Of a stretch of DNA of 64,000 nt, positions 34,595 through 43,116 are shown one piece after another. A model generated the notes under the pieces. That model worked only from the letters and a program-made list of their open reading frames with translations. It did not search any database and was not told where the DNA came from. Each line of letters starts with the position of its first letter. Positions within the stretch are counted from its first letter, which is position 1. The stretch spans positions 2,790,001 through 2,854,000 of the forward strand of contig NZ_CP033107.1 in the NCBI RefSeq assembly GCF_003856975.1, given 5' to 3'. Made by a program: the position numbers and the translations under genes. The DNA comes from Plantibacter sp. PA-3-X8 (GTDB lineage Bacteria > Actinomycetota > Actinomycetes > Actinomycetales > Microbacteriaceae).

Positions 34595-34637
34595 CGATCG
34601 TCGTGCCCGCCAGCGCAACCGGCGGACACGACGATCG
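34595..34637 (-). other. 17-bp stem-loop between ohr and the small acidic gene
   Basis: Arms at 34595-34611 and 34621-34637 pair over 17 bp around a 9-nt loop. The single non-Watson-Crick position is a G-U wobble only in the minus-strand transcript, and a C/A mismatch on the other strand, so it fits RNA made in the ohr direction. No T-run follows. It could be the ohr terminator or processing site, or a structure beside the ribosome site of the small gene. Confidence 0.6.
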
Positions 34638-34662
34638 ACAGCCCTTGCGGGCGGGAGCTTCG

Positions 34663-35082
34663 TCAGTCGACGATCGACACCGTCACGTCGATGTTGCCGC
34701 GTGTGGCGTTCGAGTAGGGGCACACCTGGTGCGCCTGGTCGGCCAGCTGCTGGGCTTCAACGTGCGTCACGTTCGGCACGTAGACGTCGAGCTCGACGGC
34801 CAGGCCGAAACCGCCCTCACCGTTCGATCCGATGCCGACGCTCGCCGACACCTCGGCGTCCTTCGTGTCGAGCTTCGCGGTGCGCCCGACGGCGTGGAGG
34901 GCGCTGAGGAAGCACGCGGCGAAGCCGGCGGCGAACAACTGCTCGGGGTTGGTGCCCTCGCCGCTGCCGCCGAGTTCCTTCGGGGGACGGGTGTCGAAGT
35001 CGAGGAGGTCGTCCTCACTGCGGACGTGTCCGTCTCGTCCGCCTCCGGTGGCATGGGCAACTGCTGTGTACGCGATATCCAT
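34663..35082 (-). CDS. ohr: Organic hydroperoxide resistance protein (Ohr/OsmC family)
   Basis: 139-residue thiol peroxidase of the Ohr branch, which reduces organic and lipid hydroperoxides. Both redox cysteines are present: the peroxidatic one in FAACFLSALHAV (about residue 60) and the resolving one in HQVCPYSNATRGN (about residue 125). The usual Arg/Glu region lies in the N-terminal half (PPKELGGSGEGTNPEQLF). Length is normal. The ATG has a GGAG ribosome site 4 nt upstream. No OhrR regulator is adjacent; the gene upstream is the unrelated LysG-type regulator, on the same strand but 63 nt away. Confidence 0.94.
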   Translation of the reverse strand: MDIAYTAVAHATGGGRDGHVRSEDDLLDFDTRPPKELGGSGEGTNPEQLFAAGFAACFLSALHAVGRTAKLDTKDAEVSASVGIGSNGEGGFGLAVELDVYVPNVTHVEAQQLADQAHQVCPYSNATRGNIDVTVSIVD

Positions 35083-35145
35083 TGCTCCATCCTTGCACCG
35101 TCGTGCGTGCCCGGTGCACCTTCTCCGGGACCTCTCGGCAGTCGT

Positions 35146-36045
35146 TCAGTGCAGCGTGGATCGGGCCGCGTCGACCACCGCCGTCGTGACGAGCTCGAGC
35201 AGCCGGGAGTGGAGTCGCCACTGCTGCCAGAACAGCGGGACGTCGACGCCGCCCGTGTCGTCGAGCACGACGAGCTCGCCCCGGCGCAGCGGCGCGTCGG
35301 ACTGCGCGTCCGGGAGCATGCCCCAGCCGAGACCGAGGCCGACGGCGGTCGCGAAGTCCGCCGAGGCCGGAACATGGTGTCGCGGCGGGTCGGCGGGGTC
35401 GACACCACGTCGTCGGAGGTAGGCGTCCTGGAGATCGTCCTTCCGGTCGAACACGACGACGGGCGCTGCGGTGAGCGCCTGAGCGGTCGCCCCGTCCTCG
35501 AACCAGCGTGTCGCGAACGCGGGTGCCGCCATCGGTCGGTAACGCATCCGGCCGAGAGGCCGCACCGTACAGCCCTGGACCGGCTCGGCGTTCGACGTGA
35601 CCGCGGCCATGACGCTGCCCGCACGGAGGAGGTCGGTCGAATGGTCCTGGTCCTCGCGAGCGAGGTCGAAGACGATCGACTCCCGTGCTGCGACGTCCGC
35701 CAGCACGGGCAGCAGCCAGGTGGCGAGGGAGTCGGCGTTCACGACGATCGGGATCACCGCCGGGGTGGCCGGCGTGAGCGGGTCGTCGGCGTGCAACTCG
35801 AGCGCCGCGTCGTGACCGAGCAGGTGCACCGCGCGGCCGAGGCGAAGCACGATCTCACCTGACGCCGTGATGGTGATCGGTTTGGTCCGGAGCAGGAGGA
35901 CCCGTCCGACGCTCTGCTCGAGGGCCTTGATGCGTTGACTGATCGCCGACGGCGTGACCATCAGTTCTCGGGCGGCCGACTCGAAGGTGCCGTGATCGAC
36001 GGCGGCGACGAAGGCCCGCAGTTGATCGAAGTGGAAATCCATCAT
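35146..36045 (-). CDS. lysG: LysR-family regulator, LysG/ArgP type
   Basis: 299-residue LysR-type regulator. The N-terminal winged helix (DQLRAFVAAVDHGTFESAARELMVTPSAISQRI, in pieces) and the block LEQSVGRVLLLRTKP match LysG of Corynebacterium and ArgP (IciA) of E. coli, which switch on lysE/argO when lysine or arginine is high. It is divergent from a LysE exporter gene, the classic arrangement. Two adjacent ATGs (36045, 36042) exist; TAAGAT (36057-36052) ends 6 nt before the first, so translation probably begins at the first base of the mRNA. The C-terminal domain is the effector-binding fold. Confidence 0.9.
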   Translation of the reverse strand: MMDFHFDQLRAFVAAVDHGTFESAARELMVTPSAISQRIKALEQSVGRVLLLRTKPITITASGEIVLRLGRAVHLLGHDAALELHADDPLTPATPAVIPIVVNADSLATWLLPVLADVAARESIVFDLAREDQDHSTDLLRAGSVMAAVTSNAEPVQGCTVRPLGRMRYRPMAAPAFATRWFEDGATAQALTAAPVVVFDRKDDLQDAYLRRRGVDPADPPRHHVPASADFATAVGLGLGWGMLPDAQSDAPLRRGELVVLDDTGGVDVPLFWQQWRLHSRLLELVTTAVVDAARSTLH

Positions 36046-36113
36046 AAGAGGATCTTACGATTCATCAGAATATTGAACTGGATTCATCATGCTGCGCCTC
36101 TTACGGTCGGAGC
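36046..36113. promoter_or_regulatory. lysG-lysE divergent promoter with ATTCATCA direct repeats
   Basis: 68-bp region. TAAGAT (minus, 36057-36052) and TACGGT (plus, 36102-36107) each end 6 nt before a start codon, so both genes look leaderless and the two transcription starts are about 68 bp apart. Between them ATTCATCA occurs twice in the same orientation, 36060-36067 and 36082-36089, a 22-bp step (two helical turns). TTCA-N9-TGAA overlaps the first copy. This is the probable LysG binding site. Confidence 0.6.
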
Positions 36114-36731
36114 ATGACCTCTGCACTGCAGGCCGCGATCGCGGGCCTCGGCCTCGGCCTCTCACTCATCGTGGCCATCGGCGCCCAGAACGCCTTCGTC
36201 CTCCGGCAGGGCATCCGGCGCGAGCACGTCCTGCCGGTCGTCCTCGTGTGCGCACTCTCCGACGCGGTGCTCATCATCGCCGGTGTCAGCGGCATCGGCT
36301 TTGTCGTGGAGCGGTTCCCCGTGGTCCTCGTGGTCCTCCGTTGGGCCGGCGCGGCCTTCCTACTCGGCTACGGACTGCTGGCCGCACGCCGTGCGCTCGC
36401 CCCGTCCGGTCTCGCCGCCGACCGCGGTGGCAACGGCCTCTCACTCAGGGCGGCGGTGCTCACCGTGGTCGGCCTCACCTGGCTGAACCCCCACGTGTAC
36501 CTCGACACCGTCCTCCTCCTCGGCTCGATCGCGAACACGCACGGGGAGGTGGGGCGGTGGTGGTTCGCCGCCGGCGCGGTCCTCGGGAGCATCCTGTGGT
36601 TCACCGCTCTGGGGTACGGCGCTCGGTTGCTCCGCGGGGTCTTCGCGAAGCCCGTGGCCTGGCGCATCCTCGACGTCGCGATCGCGCTCGTCATGATCGC
36701 CCTCGCGATCATGCTCGTCCTGCGCCCCTGA
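36114..36731 (+). CDS. lysE: LysE/ArgO-family amino-acid exporter
   Basis: 205-residue inner-membrane exporter of the LysE family with six hydrophobic segments. The N-terminal signature LIVAIGAQNAFVLRQG (18-33) is diagnostic of LysE/ArgO, which pump out excess basic amino acids such as L-lysine and L-arginine. TWLNPHVYLDTVLLLG in the middle is the second family block. The ATG follows TACGGT by 6 nt. It is divergent from and probably activated by the LysG-type regulator, so export begins when the amino acid accumulates, for example during peptide use. Confidence 0.94.
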   Translation: MTSALQAAIAGLGLGLSLIVAIGAQNAFVLRQGIRREHVLPVVLVCALSDAVLIIAGVSGIGFVVERFPVVLVVLRWAGAAFLLGYGLLAARRALAPSGLAADRGGNGLSLRAAVLTVVGLTWLNPHVYLDTVLLLGSIANTHGEVGRWWFAAGAVLGSILWFTALGYGARLLRGVFAKPVAWRILDVAIALVMIALAIMLVLRP

Positions 36732-36764
36732 GCGTGCTGGAGGGTGCCTGGTTAGGATTGCCGG

Positions 36765-37583
36765 GTGATGAGAACCCTGCGTGAGGTCAACACGGTCGTC
36801 GAGCGCCTCTGGCCACTGTCCGGAGCCGAGGACTGGGACGCCCCGGGGCTCCTCGTCGGCGACCCGGACCAGCCGGTCGGGCATGTGCTCCTGGCGGTCG
36901 ACGCGGTCGGCGTGACCGTCGACGAGGTGCTCGAGCGCCCCGACGGTCTGCTGCTGGTCCACCACCCGCTGCTGATGCGTGGTGTCACGACCGTGGCGGG
37001 TGACCGGTACAAGGGGTCGCTCATCACGCGCCTGATCCGTGGCGGCGCCGGACTCATCGCCGCACACACCAACGCCGACGTCGTCGTCGACGGGACCTCG
37101 GACGTCCTCGCGCAGCGGCTCGGCCTGCACGACCCGGCTCCGATCGTCCCTGCCGCCGACGGCCTGACCGGGCTGGGTCGGGTCGGCGACCTCCCGGAGG
37201 AGACGACGCTCGGCGCGATCGCACGTGCCCTCGCCGAGATCCTGCCGGCGACCGCCACCGGGGTCCGTGCCTCCGGCGACTACGACCAGGCCGTCCGGAG
37301 GATCGCGCTCTGCGGGGGAGCGGGGGACTCGCTCCTGTCCCACCCCGCGGTCCGCGCGGCCGACGTGTACATCACAGCCGACCTCCGCCATCACCCGGCA
37401 TCCGAGGCCCGGGAACAGGCGCTCCTCGGCGGCGGGCCGGCGCTCGTCGACGTCTCCCACTGGGCGAGCGAGTGGCTGTGGCTGGAGGGGGCCGCTGACG
37501 CGCTCCGACGAGAGCTCCCGGGACTCGACGTCCGGGTCAGCGAGCTGCGTACCGACCCGTGGGACTTCGTCGTCACCCAGTAG
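36765..37583 (+). CDS. Nif3-like dinuclear metal-centre protein
   Basis: 272-residue member of the Nif3/YbgI family, widely conserved toroidal hexamers with a two-metal site and uncertain function, often called GTP cyclohydrolase 1 type 2 homologues. Metal-binding blocks are VHHPLLM (about residues 65-71), AAHTNADV (about 102-109) and the C-terminal SHWASEW. The GTG at 36765 is preferred to the next ATG (36768) because TAGGAT (36753-36758) ends 6 nt before it. It is followed 44 nt later by the zinc-ribbon coiled-coil protein; these two genes are neighbours in many actinobacteria. Confidence 0.9.
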   Translation: MMRTLREVNTVVERLWPLSGAEDWDAPGLLVGDPDQPVGHVLLAVDAVGVTVDEVLERPDGLLLVHHPLLMRGVTTVAGDRYKGSLITRLIRGGAGLIAAHTNADVVVDGTSDVLAQRLGLHDPAPIVPAADGLTGLGRVGDLPEETTLGAIARALAEILPATATGVRASGDYDQAVRRIALCGGAGDSLLSHPAVRAADVYITADLRHHPASEAREQALLGGGPALVDVSHWASEWLWLEGAADALRRELPGLDVRVSELRTDPWDFVVTQ

Positions 37584-37627
37584 TCGGCGCGGCCGGTAGG
37601 GTGATGAGTCGAGAGTTTGGAACAGAC

Positions 37628-38365
37628 GTGAAAGCCAGCCCAGCAGACCAGAAGACGTTGCTCACCCTGCAGAGCATCGACACCGGCGTGCAGCGCACCG
37701 CCCACCGCGCGGCGAACCTCCCCGAGGCCGCGCGCATCGCGCAGCTCCAGGCCGAGATCGAGACCGTCCGCCTCCGTCGCCTGGAGCGGGTCGGCGTCCG
37801 CGACGACGCACAGACCGAGCTCGGGCGCATCGAGTCCGACGTCGCCGTCGTCGCGGCCCGCATGAAGCGCGACGCCGACCGCCTCCAGTCGTCGACCTCC
37901 GTCAAGGACGTCGAAGCGCTGCAGAGCGAGATCGCCTCGTTGCAGAACCGGCAGAACAACCTCGAGGAGATCCAGCTGAACGTCATGGAGCGGGTGGAGG
38001 CCGCGGAGGACGCCGTCGCCCAGGTCGACGCCGAGCGCGCCGGACTCCAGGAACTCCTCGACGAGGTCGTCGCCAAGCGCGACGCCGCACTCGTCGAACT
38101 CGAGGCCGAACGGGCACGACTCACCGCCGACCGCGAGTCACTCGCACCCGGCATCCCCGCCGACCTCCTGGCCCTCTACGACCAGCGCCGCGCCCGCGGC
38201 GGTATCGGTGCAGCACTGTTCCGCGCCGGCACCTGCGGAGCATGCAAGATGTCGCTCACCGGCAACGACCTCCAGGCCGTCCGCGCCGCACCGTCCGAAG
38301 AGGTCGTGCAGTGCCCGGAGTGCGCCGCGATCGTCGTCCGGACGGACGAGTCCGGCCTCCTCTGA
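37628..38365 (+). CDS. Coiled-coil C4 zinc-ribbon protein (CT398/DUF164-like)
   Basis: 245-residue protein with a long coiled coil (about residues 15-185: QLQAEIETVRLRRLERV, IASLQNRQNNLEEIQLNVME) and a C-terminal zinc ribbon whose four cysteines lie in CGACKMS and VQCPECAAIV. This is the CT398/DUF164 family (zf-RING_7), suspected to have a nucleic-acid or export-scaffold role but not well understood. The GTG at 37628 was chosen to match the family N-terminus; an in-frame ATG lies 24 nt upstream. It follows the Nif3-like gene and precedes RNase P RNA, a neighbourhood seen in other actinobacteria. Confidence 0.88.
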   Translation: MKASPADQKTLLTLQSIDTGVQRTAHRAANLPEAARIAQLQAEIETVRLRRLERVGVRDDAQTELGRIESDVAVVAARMKRDADRLQSSTSVKDVEALQSEIASLQNRQNNLEEIQLNVMERVEAAEDAVAQVDAERAGLQELLDEVVAKRDAALVELEAERARLTADRESLAPGIPADLLALYDQRRARGGIGAALFRAGTCGACKMSLTGNDLQAVRAAPSEEVVQCPECAAIVVRTDESGLL

Positions 38366-38418
38366 GCCGGACGCTGGATCTACGACACCGGCGGTCCGCG
38401 GCCGATGTCACGGGCCGG

Positions 38419-38424
38419 TAGACT
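38419..38424 (+). promoter_or_regulatory. rnpB -10 (TAGACT)
   Basis: TAGACT ends 7 nt before 38432, where the 5' strand of the RNase P RNA terminal helix begins. The -35 region is not evident. Confidence 0.6.
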
Positions 38425-38431
38425 CGTCTCC

Positions 38432-38804
<373 letters not shown>

Positions 38805-38994
38805 ACCTCAGCACGGCCGCGACTGCGTCGAGCCGTACTGCGACATCCGCGAGAGCGTGGGACAGAACCCGGCGTACCGGTCGACCCGTTCACACCTCAG
38901 CACGGCCGCGACTGCGTCGAGCCGTACTGCGACACCCGCGCAAGCGTGGGACAGAACCCGGCGTACCGGTCGACCCGTTCACACCCAACGCGTC

Positions 38995-39036
38995 GCTGCG
39001 GGCCGCGACGACGACACCGCCGCAGCGCCCCGCAGC
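38995..39036. terminator. Probable bidirectional terminator after the rnpB repeats and ppgK
   Basis: GCTGCGGG (38995-39002) can pair with CCCGCAGC (39029-39036). It lies between the last rnpB repeat and the 3' end of the convergent ppgK gene. Long loop and no T-run, so only moderately convincing. Confidence 0.35.
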
Positions 39037-39038
39037 AC

Positions 39039-39815
39039 TCAGGCGATGCGTTCGGCGGGGCCGGCGGCGAGCGCGGCTGCGCCGAGGATGCCCGCGTTGT
39101 TCCGGTGCACGGCGGGGATGATCGGGGTGTCGAGCTTCAGGAGTGGCAGGAAGTGGTCCGCGTGCTTGGACACGCCGCCGCCCACCACGAACTGATCGGG
39201 CGAGAAGAGGAACTCGAGGCGCTCGTAGTACTTCTGGAGGCGCTTGGCCCACTTCTCCCAGCTCAGGTCCTCGCGCTCCTTGACCGCGTAGGACGCACGC
39301 GTCTCGGCGTCCTTGCCGTCGATCTCCAGGTGCCCGAGTTCCGCGTTCGGGATCAACGTGCGGTTGTAGATGAGCGCCGTGCCGATACCGGTGCCGAGCG
39401 TCGTCAGGATCGTGAGGCCGCTGGCGCCCTTGGCCGCGCCGAACTCCGTCTCGGCGTATCCGGCCGCGTCGGCGTCGTTCACGAAGGTGATCTCACGCCC
39501 GAGGCCCTGCTCGAACAGCTGCTCGGCTTCGAGGCCGATCCAGGCGTCGGAGACGTTCGCCGCGGACATCGTCCGGCCGTTGCGGACGATCGCGGGGAAG
39601 CAGACGCCGAGCGGGAGTCCGTCCGAGGCCGGGGCCAGCTGCTCGAGCACCTCCCGCACCGTCACGACGATGTCCTTCGGCTCGCCACCCTTCGGCGTGG
39701 GGATCTTCACCCGATCGGTGAGGAGGGCACCCGTCGTGAGATCGACGACCGCACCCTTGATGCCGGTCCCTCCGATATCGATGCCGACGGCGGACCGGGG
39801 AGCTGCGTTCGTCAT
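39039..39815 (-). CDS. ppgK: Polyphosphate glucokinase
   Basis: 258-residue ROK-family kinase that phosphorylates glucose with polyphosphate (and often ATP), a mainly actinobacterial enzyme. The N-terminal phosphate loop VGIDIGGTGIKGAVVD and the segment TPKGGEPKDIV are typical of PPGK. FVNDADAAGYAE holds the catalytic Asp, TTLGTGIGTALI the glycine-rich loop, and ELGHLEIDG the ROK region. Its -10 TAGGCT (39827-39822, minus) ends 6 nt before the ATG and shares its TAG with the stop codon of the upstream methionine aminopeptidase gene. It would phosphorylate glucose set free by glycosidases or imported sugars. Confidence 0.94.
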   Translation of the reverse strand: MTNAAPRSAVGIDIGGTGIKGAVVDLTTGALLTDRVKIPTPKGGEPKDIVVTVREVLEQLAPASDGLPLGVCFPAIVRNGRTMSAANVSDAWIGLEAEQLFEQGLGREITFVNDADAAGYAETEFGAAKGASGLTILTTLGTGIGTALIYNRTLIPNAELGHLEIDGKDAETRASYAVKEREDLSWEKWAKRLQKYYERLEFLFSPDQFVVGGGVSKHADHFLPLLKLDTPIIPAVHRNNAGILGAAALAAGPAERIA

Positions 39816-39821
39816 GCGTCC

Positions 39822-39827
39822 AGCCTA
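39822..39827 (-). promoter_or_regulatory. -10 TAGGCT overlapping the map stop codon
   Basis: On the minus strand TAGGCT ends 6 nt before the ppgK ATG; its TAG is the stop codon of map. This gives ppgK a leaderless promoter inside a 9-nt intergenic gap. Confidence 0.5.
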
Positions 39828-40727
39828 GAGCGCCGCGGGCGCTGCGGCGGCGTCGATCGTGCTCGGAAGGGTCAAGACCTCCGCCCCGCGTTCGGTGACG
39901 ACGAGCGTGTGCTCGAACTGCGCTGTCAACGACCGGTCGCGGGTCGTGACCGTCCAGTCGTCGTCCCACTGCTCCCAGTCCTGGGAGCCGATCGTGAGCA
40001 TCGGCTCGATCGTGAACACCATGCCCGGCTCCATCACCGTGTCGTACAGCGGCGCGGCGTCGTAGTGGGGGACGATCAGCCCCGAGTGGAAGGACCGGCC
40101 GACGCCGTGGCCCGTGAAGTCGCGGACGACGCCGTACCCGAACCGCTTCGCGTAGGACTCGATCGCACGACCGATGACGTTGATCTGCCGGCCGGGGGCG
40201 ACGGCCTTGATACCGCGGTTGAGGGCTTCCCGGGTGCGCTCGACGAGGAGACGGGTGTCGTCGGCGACGTCGCCGACGAGGAAGGTCACGTTGCTGTCGC
40301 CGTGCACGCCGTCGAGGTAGGCGGTGATGTCGATGTTCACGAGGTCGCCCTCGCGCAAAGCGGTGTCGTCGGGGATGCCGTGGCAGACGACCTCGTTGAC
40401 CGAACTGCAGATCGACTTGGGGTAGCCGCGGTACCCGAGCGTCGACGGATAGGCGCCCTCACCGATGACGAACGCGTGTCCGATGGCGTCCAGTTCATCG
40501 GTGGTCACCCCGGGGCGGACCGCCGCGCCGACGGCCTGGATCGCATCGGCGGCGATGGTCCCGGCGATCCGGATGCGTTCGATCTCCTCAGCCGAATACA
40601 GGTCGCCCCGGGTGTCGGTGGCCGGTGCGGCGCGGCCGACGTACTCGGGGCGGACGATCGTCTCCGGCACCGATCGGGGGCGGCCGACGCGACCGGGGAT
40701 CAGGTGACCTGCGGTGTCGAAAGGCAT
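39825..40727 (-). CDS. map: Methionine aminopeptidase, type I
   Basis: 300-residue metallopeptidase that removes the initiator methionine. The five metal ligands are visible in their usual context: His in CHGIPDD, Asp in [17 protein letters not shown] (two aspartates), His in [12 protein letters not shown], Glu in FTIEPM and Glu in QFEHTLVV. The N-terminal 40 residues ([17 protein letters not shown]) form the SH3-ligand-like extension seen in actinobacterial MetAP1c enzymes. The ATG at 40727 follows TAGGCT (40740-40735) by 7 nt, so it is probably leaderless; longer frames upstream would enter the divergent small gene. Confidence 0.94.
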   Translation of the reverse strand: MPFDTAGHLIPGRVGRPRSVPETIVRPEYVGRAAPATDTRGDLYSAEEIERIRIAGTIAADAIQAVGAAVRPGVTTDELDAIGHAFVIGEGAYPSTLGYRGYPKSICSSVNEVVCHGIPDDTALREGDLVNIDITAYLDGVHGDSNVTFLVGDVADDTRLLVERTREALNRGIKAVAPGRQINVIGRAIESYAKRFGYGVVRDFTGHGVGRSFHSGLIVPHYDAAPLYDTVMEPGMVFTIEPMLTIGSQDWEQWDDDWTVTTRDRSLTAQFEHTLVVTERGAEVLTLPSTIDAAAAPAAL

Positions 40728-40761
40728 AGGATCAAGCCTAACCGAGCAGGGGAGACGCGCC

Positions 40762-40947
40762 GTGGCGAAGGAACCATCCGAGCAGTACTGGTACAACACG
40801 AAGACCGGTCAGGTCGAGTTCGGCTTCGAGTCGAGTGTCGTCGACCGCGTCGGTCCCTTCGAGACGGCTGCGGAGGCCTCGCACGCACTCGAGCGACTGC
40901 GTGCCAACAGCGCGAAGTGGGACGCCGACGAGGCTGCCGAGGACTGA
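40762..40947 (+). CDS. Small conserved protein next to map (SPOR-like)
   Basis: 61-residue soluble protein, [16 protein letters not shown] near the start and [18 protein letters not shown] at the end. Short proteins of this type, often annotated as SPOR-domain-containing, are common next to methionine aminopeptidase in this group of actinobacteria; the role is unknown. The GTG at 40762 follows GGGGAG by 8 nt. It is divergent from map with 34 bp between the starts, so both must share a compact promoter region. Confidence 0.75.
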   Translation: MAKEPSEQYWYNTKTGQVEFGFESSVVDRVGPFETAAEASHALERLRANSAKWDADEAAED

Positions 40948-41051
40948 GCCACCCGGGTCGCAACGCGAGCGGATTGCGGGTAAGCCCTCTTCCGCAGGCG
41001 TGGTGTGATCCGCCAGGATGGGCCGAGCGATGAAGCTCGAGCGGGGGGAAC

Positions 41052-43019
41052 ATGCACAGGATCGACCGTCCGCGGAGGCGACCGATCGCCGTCGGACGAG
41101 GTGCCGTCGCGGCCCTCACCCTCGGACTCCTCCTCATGCCGACGTCGCCAGCCGGTGCAGCGCCGACGGTCGCCGCCGAGGTCACTACCGCCGAGTGCGT
41201 CACCGCGGTGCCCGGTGGTTCCCGCTGCGGCGTGTTGACGGTGCCCCTGTCGCGCGCGGTGCCGGACTCGGCGGAGGCGACCCTGCCGTACGTGCTCGTA
41301 CCGGCCGCCCTCGAGACCGGGCGATCGCCGCTCGTCTACCTCGCCGGCGGATCGGCGCTCTCGACGCTCGACATCCAGCAGCTCGCGGTCGAGGGCGGGC
41401 TTGCCGCCGACCGCGACGTGGTGTTCGTCGAACGCCGGGGCGGTCGCGACGCCACGCCGTCGCTCGACTGTGCGTCGGCGACCGCCGCCATCCGCGCGTC
41501 GCTCGGCGCTGACGGGGACCGCGCAGCGCGCGTCGCCGCGATCGGCACGGCCTTCGCCTCCTGCGCCGCGGCCTGGCAGGAGGACGGCATCGTGCCGAGC
41601 GACTTCGGCGTCGCGCCTGCGGCGGCGGACCTCCGCGACCTCCGTCAGCAGCTGGGCTACGCGCGATGGACCATCCTGGCCGTGGGCTCGTCGGCCGGCG
41701 TGGCCCTCGCGGCGTCCGACGCCGATCCGGGTGGCGTCGACGGCGTCGTCCTCGACGGCCCCGACCTGGGTGCACCCGGGATCGTCTCCGCTGGCGGTGT
41801 GGCGGCCTCCCTGGCCGTCGTCCGTGCGCGCGGCGTCGAGCCGCAGGGTCCCGTTCCGTCCCCGCCGGCGGCACCACAAGCCGCCGCCGCCGAGAAGCCG
41901 GAGTCCGCGACCCCGGACACCGCGCCGACCGAGGTCTCACGTTCGGCCGGGATCCTCACCGCCGCCACCGATGCGCTCGTCGCCGCACCGCACCGCACCT
42001 CCGGACCGCGGCCGATCACCCTCGGTGGCGACGCGCTCCTGGCGATCGCTTCACACGCGTTGTCCGAACCCACCGCCCAGGCGGCACTCCCGGTGCTCCT
42101 GAGCTCCGTCGCGGACGGCGACAGCACGGTGCTGGATCCCGTGGCGAACGATGCGATCGCCCAGCTGGCCGACTCCGGTGGCATCCTCGACCGTGTGCTC
42201 GGGTGTTCGACGACCGGCTGGCCTGGGGCGATCGAACGCTCGGACGCGGAGGTCACCACGCCGACGTTGCTGGAGGACGTCGCGGCCGCCGCCTGCTCCT
42301 CGTTCGCCGTGGGTGCGACGCCGCCGCCGGGAGCGATCGGGACGTCGGTCTTCGTGCTCGGCGCCCCGGAACAGGCAGCCGCCCTCGCCGTCCCCGTCGC
42401 CGACGGCACGGCGGACGCCCTCGTGGCGGTCTTCCCCGGGTCGGGAGCCGTCCCATCGGTCAGCAGTGCGTGCGCACGGGTCGCGATGCGTGCGTGGCTC
42501 AGCGAGCCGGCGAGCTATCGGGCGGCGCTCTGCGACGCCGACGACGCGGCCGTCGCCGTCGTCGATCGAGCCGATGTCGCGGCGAGCCCGCGATGGGCCG
42601 AGCAGACCTCGTCGGACACCGGTGGCGGGTGGCTGCTACTGGTGCTGCCCATCCTGTTCGGGCTCGTGGCCATCGGATGGTCCGTGGCGTGGGGCTACCG
42701 GTTGATCACCCAGGCGCTTCGGCGCCAGCCGGTCCAGGACGGTCTCCTGCTGGGGATCGCTCCGGTGTTCGGAGCGACGTGGGCGATCGGCGGAGCCGTC
42801 GTGCTCGTCCGTGCGGCTGCCTCGAGTCCGGCGATCGCTCTCGTCGGGGTGCCCGCCGCCTTGCCGTGGCTCTCCATCGCCCTCCTCGTGAGTTGCCTCG
42901 GGCTGGTGCCCGTCTGGCAAGGGGCCCACCGTGGATCGCGGCTGCGGATCGCCGCCCTCTCACTGCTGTGGGCGGCGACGACCGGCTGGACCGCACTCTT
43001 CGTCCTCGCCTGGTGGTGA
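41052..43019 (+). CDS. Exported alpha/beta-hydrolase-like protein with C-terminal membrane domain
   Basis: 655-residue protein. The N-terminus is a signal peptide (basic RPRRRPIAVGR, hydrophobic AALTLGLLLMP, cleavage near AGA). Residues about 40-530 resemble the tripeptidyl-aminopeptidase-type alpha/beta hydrolases: PLVYLAGGSALSTL (oxyanion region), DVVFVERRGGRDATPSLDC, and a nucleophile-elbow-like ILAVGSSAGVALA, where family members have GVSYGT. A long Pro/Ala/Glu-rich insert lies near 275-300. The last 120 residues contain four hydrophobic segments from LLLVLPILFGLVAIGWSVAW on, which such secreted peptidases do not normally have. The catalytic Asp and His could not be placed with confidence, so activity is doubtful. 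The start has GGGGGG 3-8 nt upstream. Confidence 0.7.
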   Translation: MHRIDRPRRRPIAVGRGAVAALTLGLLLMPTSPAGAAPTVAAEVTTAECVTAVPGGSRCGVLTVPLSRAVPDSAEATLPYVLVPAALETGRSPLVYLAGGSALSTLDIQQLAVEGGLAADRDVVFVERRGGRDATPSLDCASATAAIRASLGADGDRAARVAAIGTAFASCAAAWQEDGIVPSDFGVAPAAADLRDLRQQLGYARWTILAVGSSAGVALAASDADPGGVDGVVLDGPDLGAPGIVSAGGVAASLAVVRARGVEPQGPVPSPPAAPQAAAAEKPESATPDTAPTEVSRSAGILTAATDALVAAPHRTSGPRPITLGGDALLAIASHALSEPTAQAALPVLLSSVADGDSTVLDPVANDAIAQLADSGGILDRVLGCSTTGWPGAIERSDAEVTTPTLLEDVAAAACSSFAVGATPPPGAIGTSVFVLGAPEQAAALAVPVADGTADALVAVFPGSGAVPSVSSACARVAMRAWLSEPASYRAALCDADDAAVAVVDRADVAASPRWAEQTSSDTGGGWLLLVLPILFGLVAIGWSVAWGYRLITQALRRQPVQDGLLLGIAPVFGATWAIGGAVVLVRAAASSPAIALVGVPAALPWLSIALLVSCLGLVPVWQGAHRGSRLRIAALSLLWAATTGWTALFVLAWW

Positions 43020-43116
43020 GCCGTGGATCGCCCACGCCCGGCGCGCGCTGATGAGCGGGAACCGGGACGGAGCCAGTAGCCTAGACACGGGCCGCCGGCC
43101 GAAGGAAGAGGGGCAG

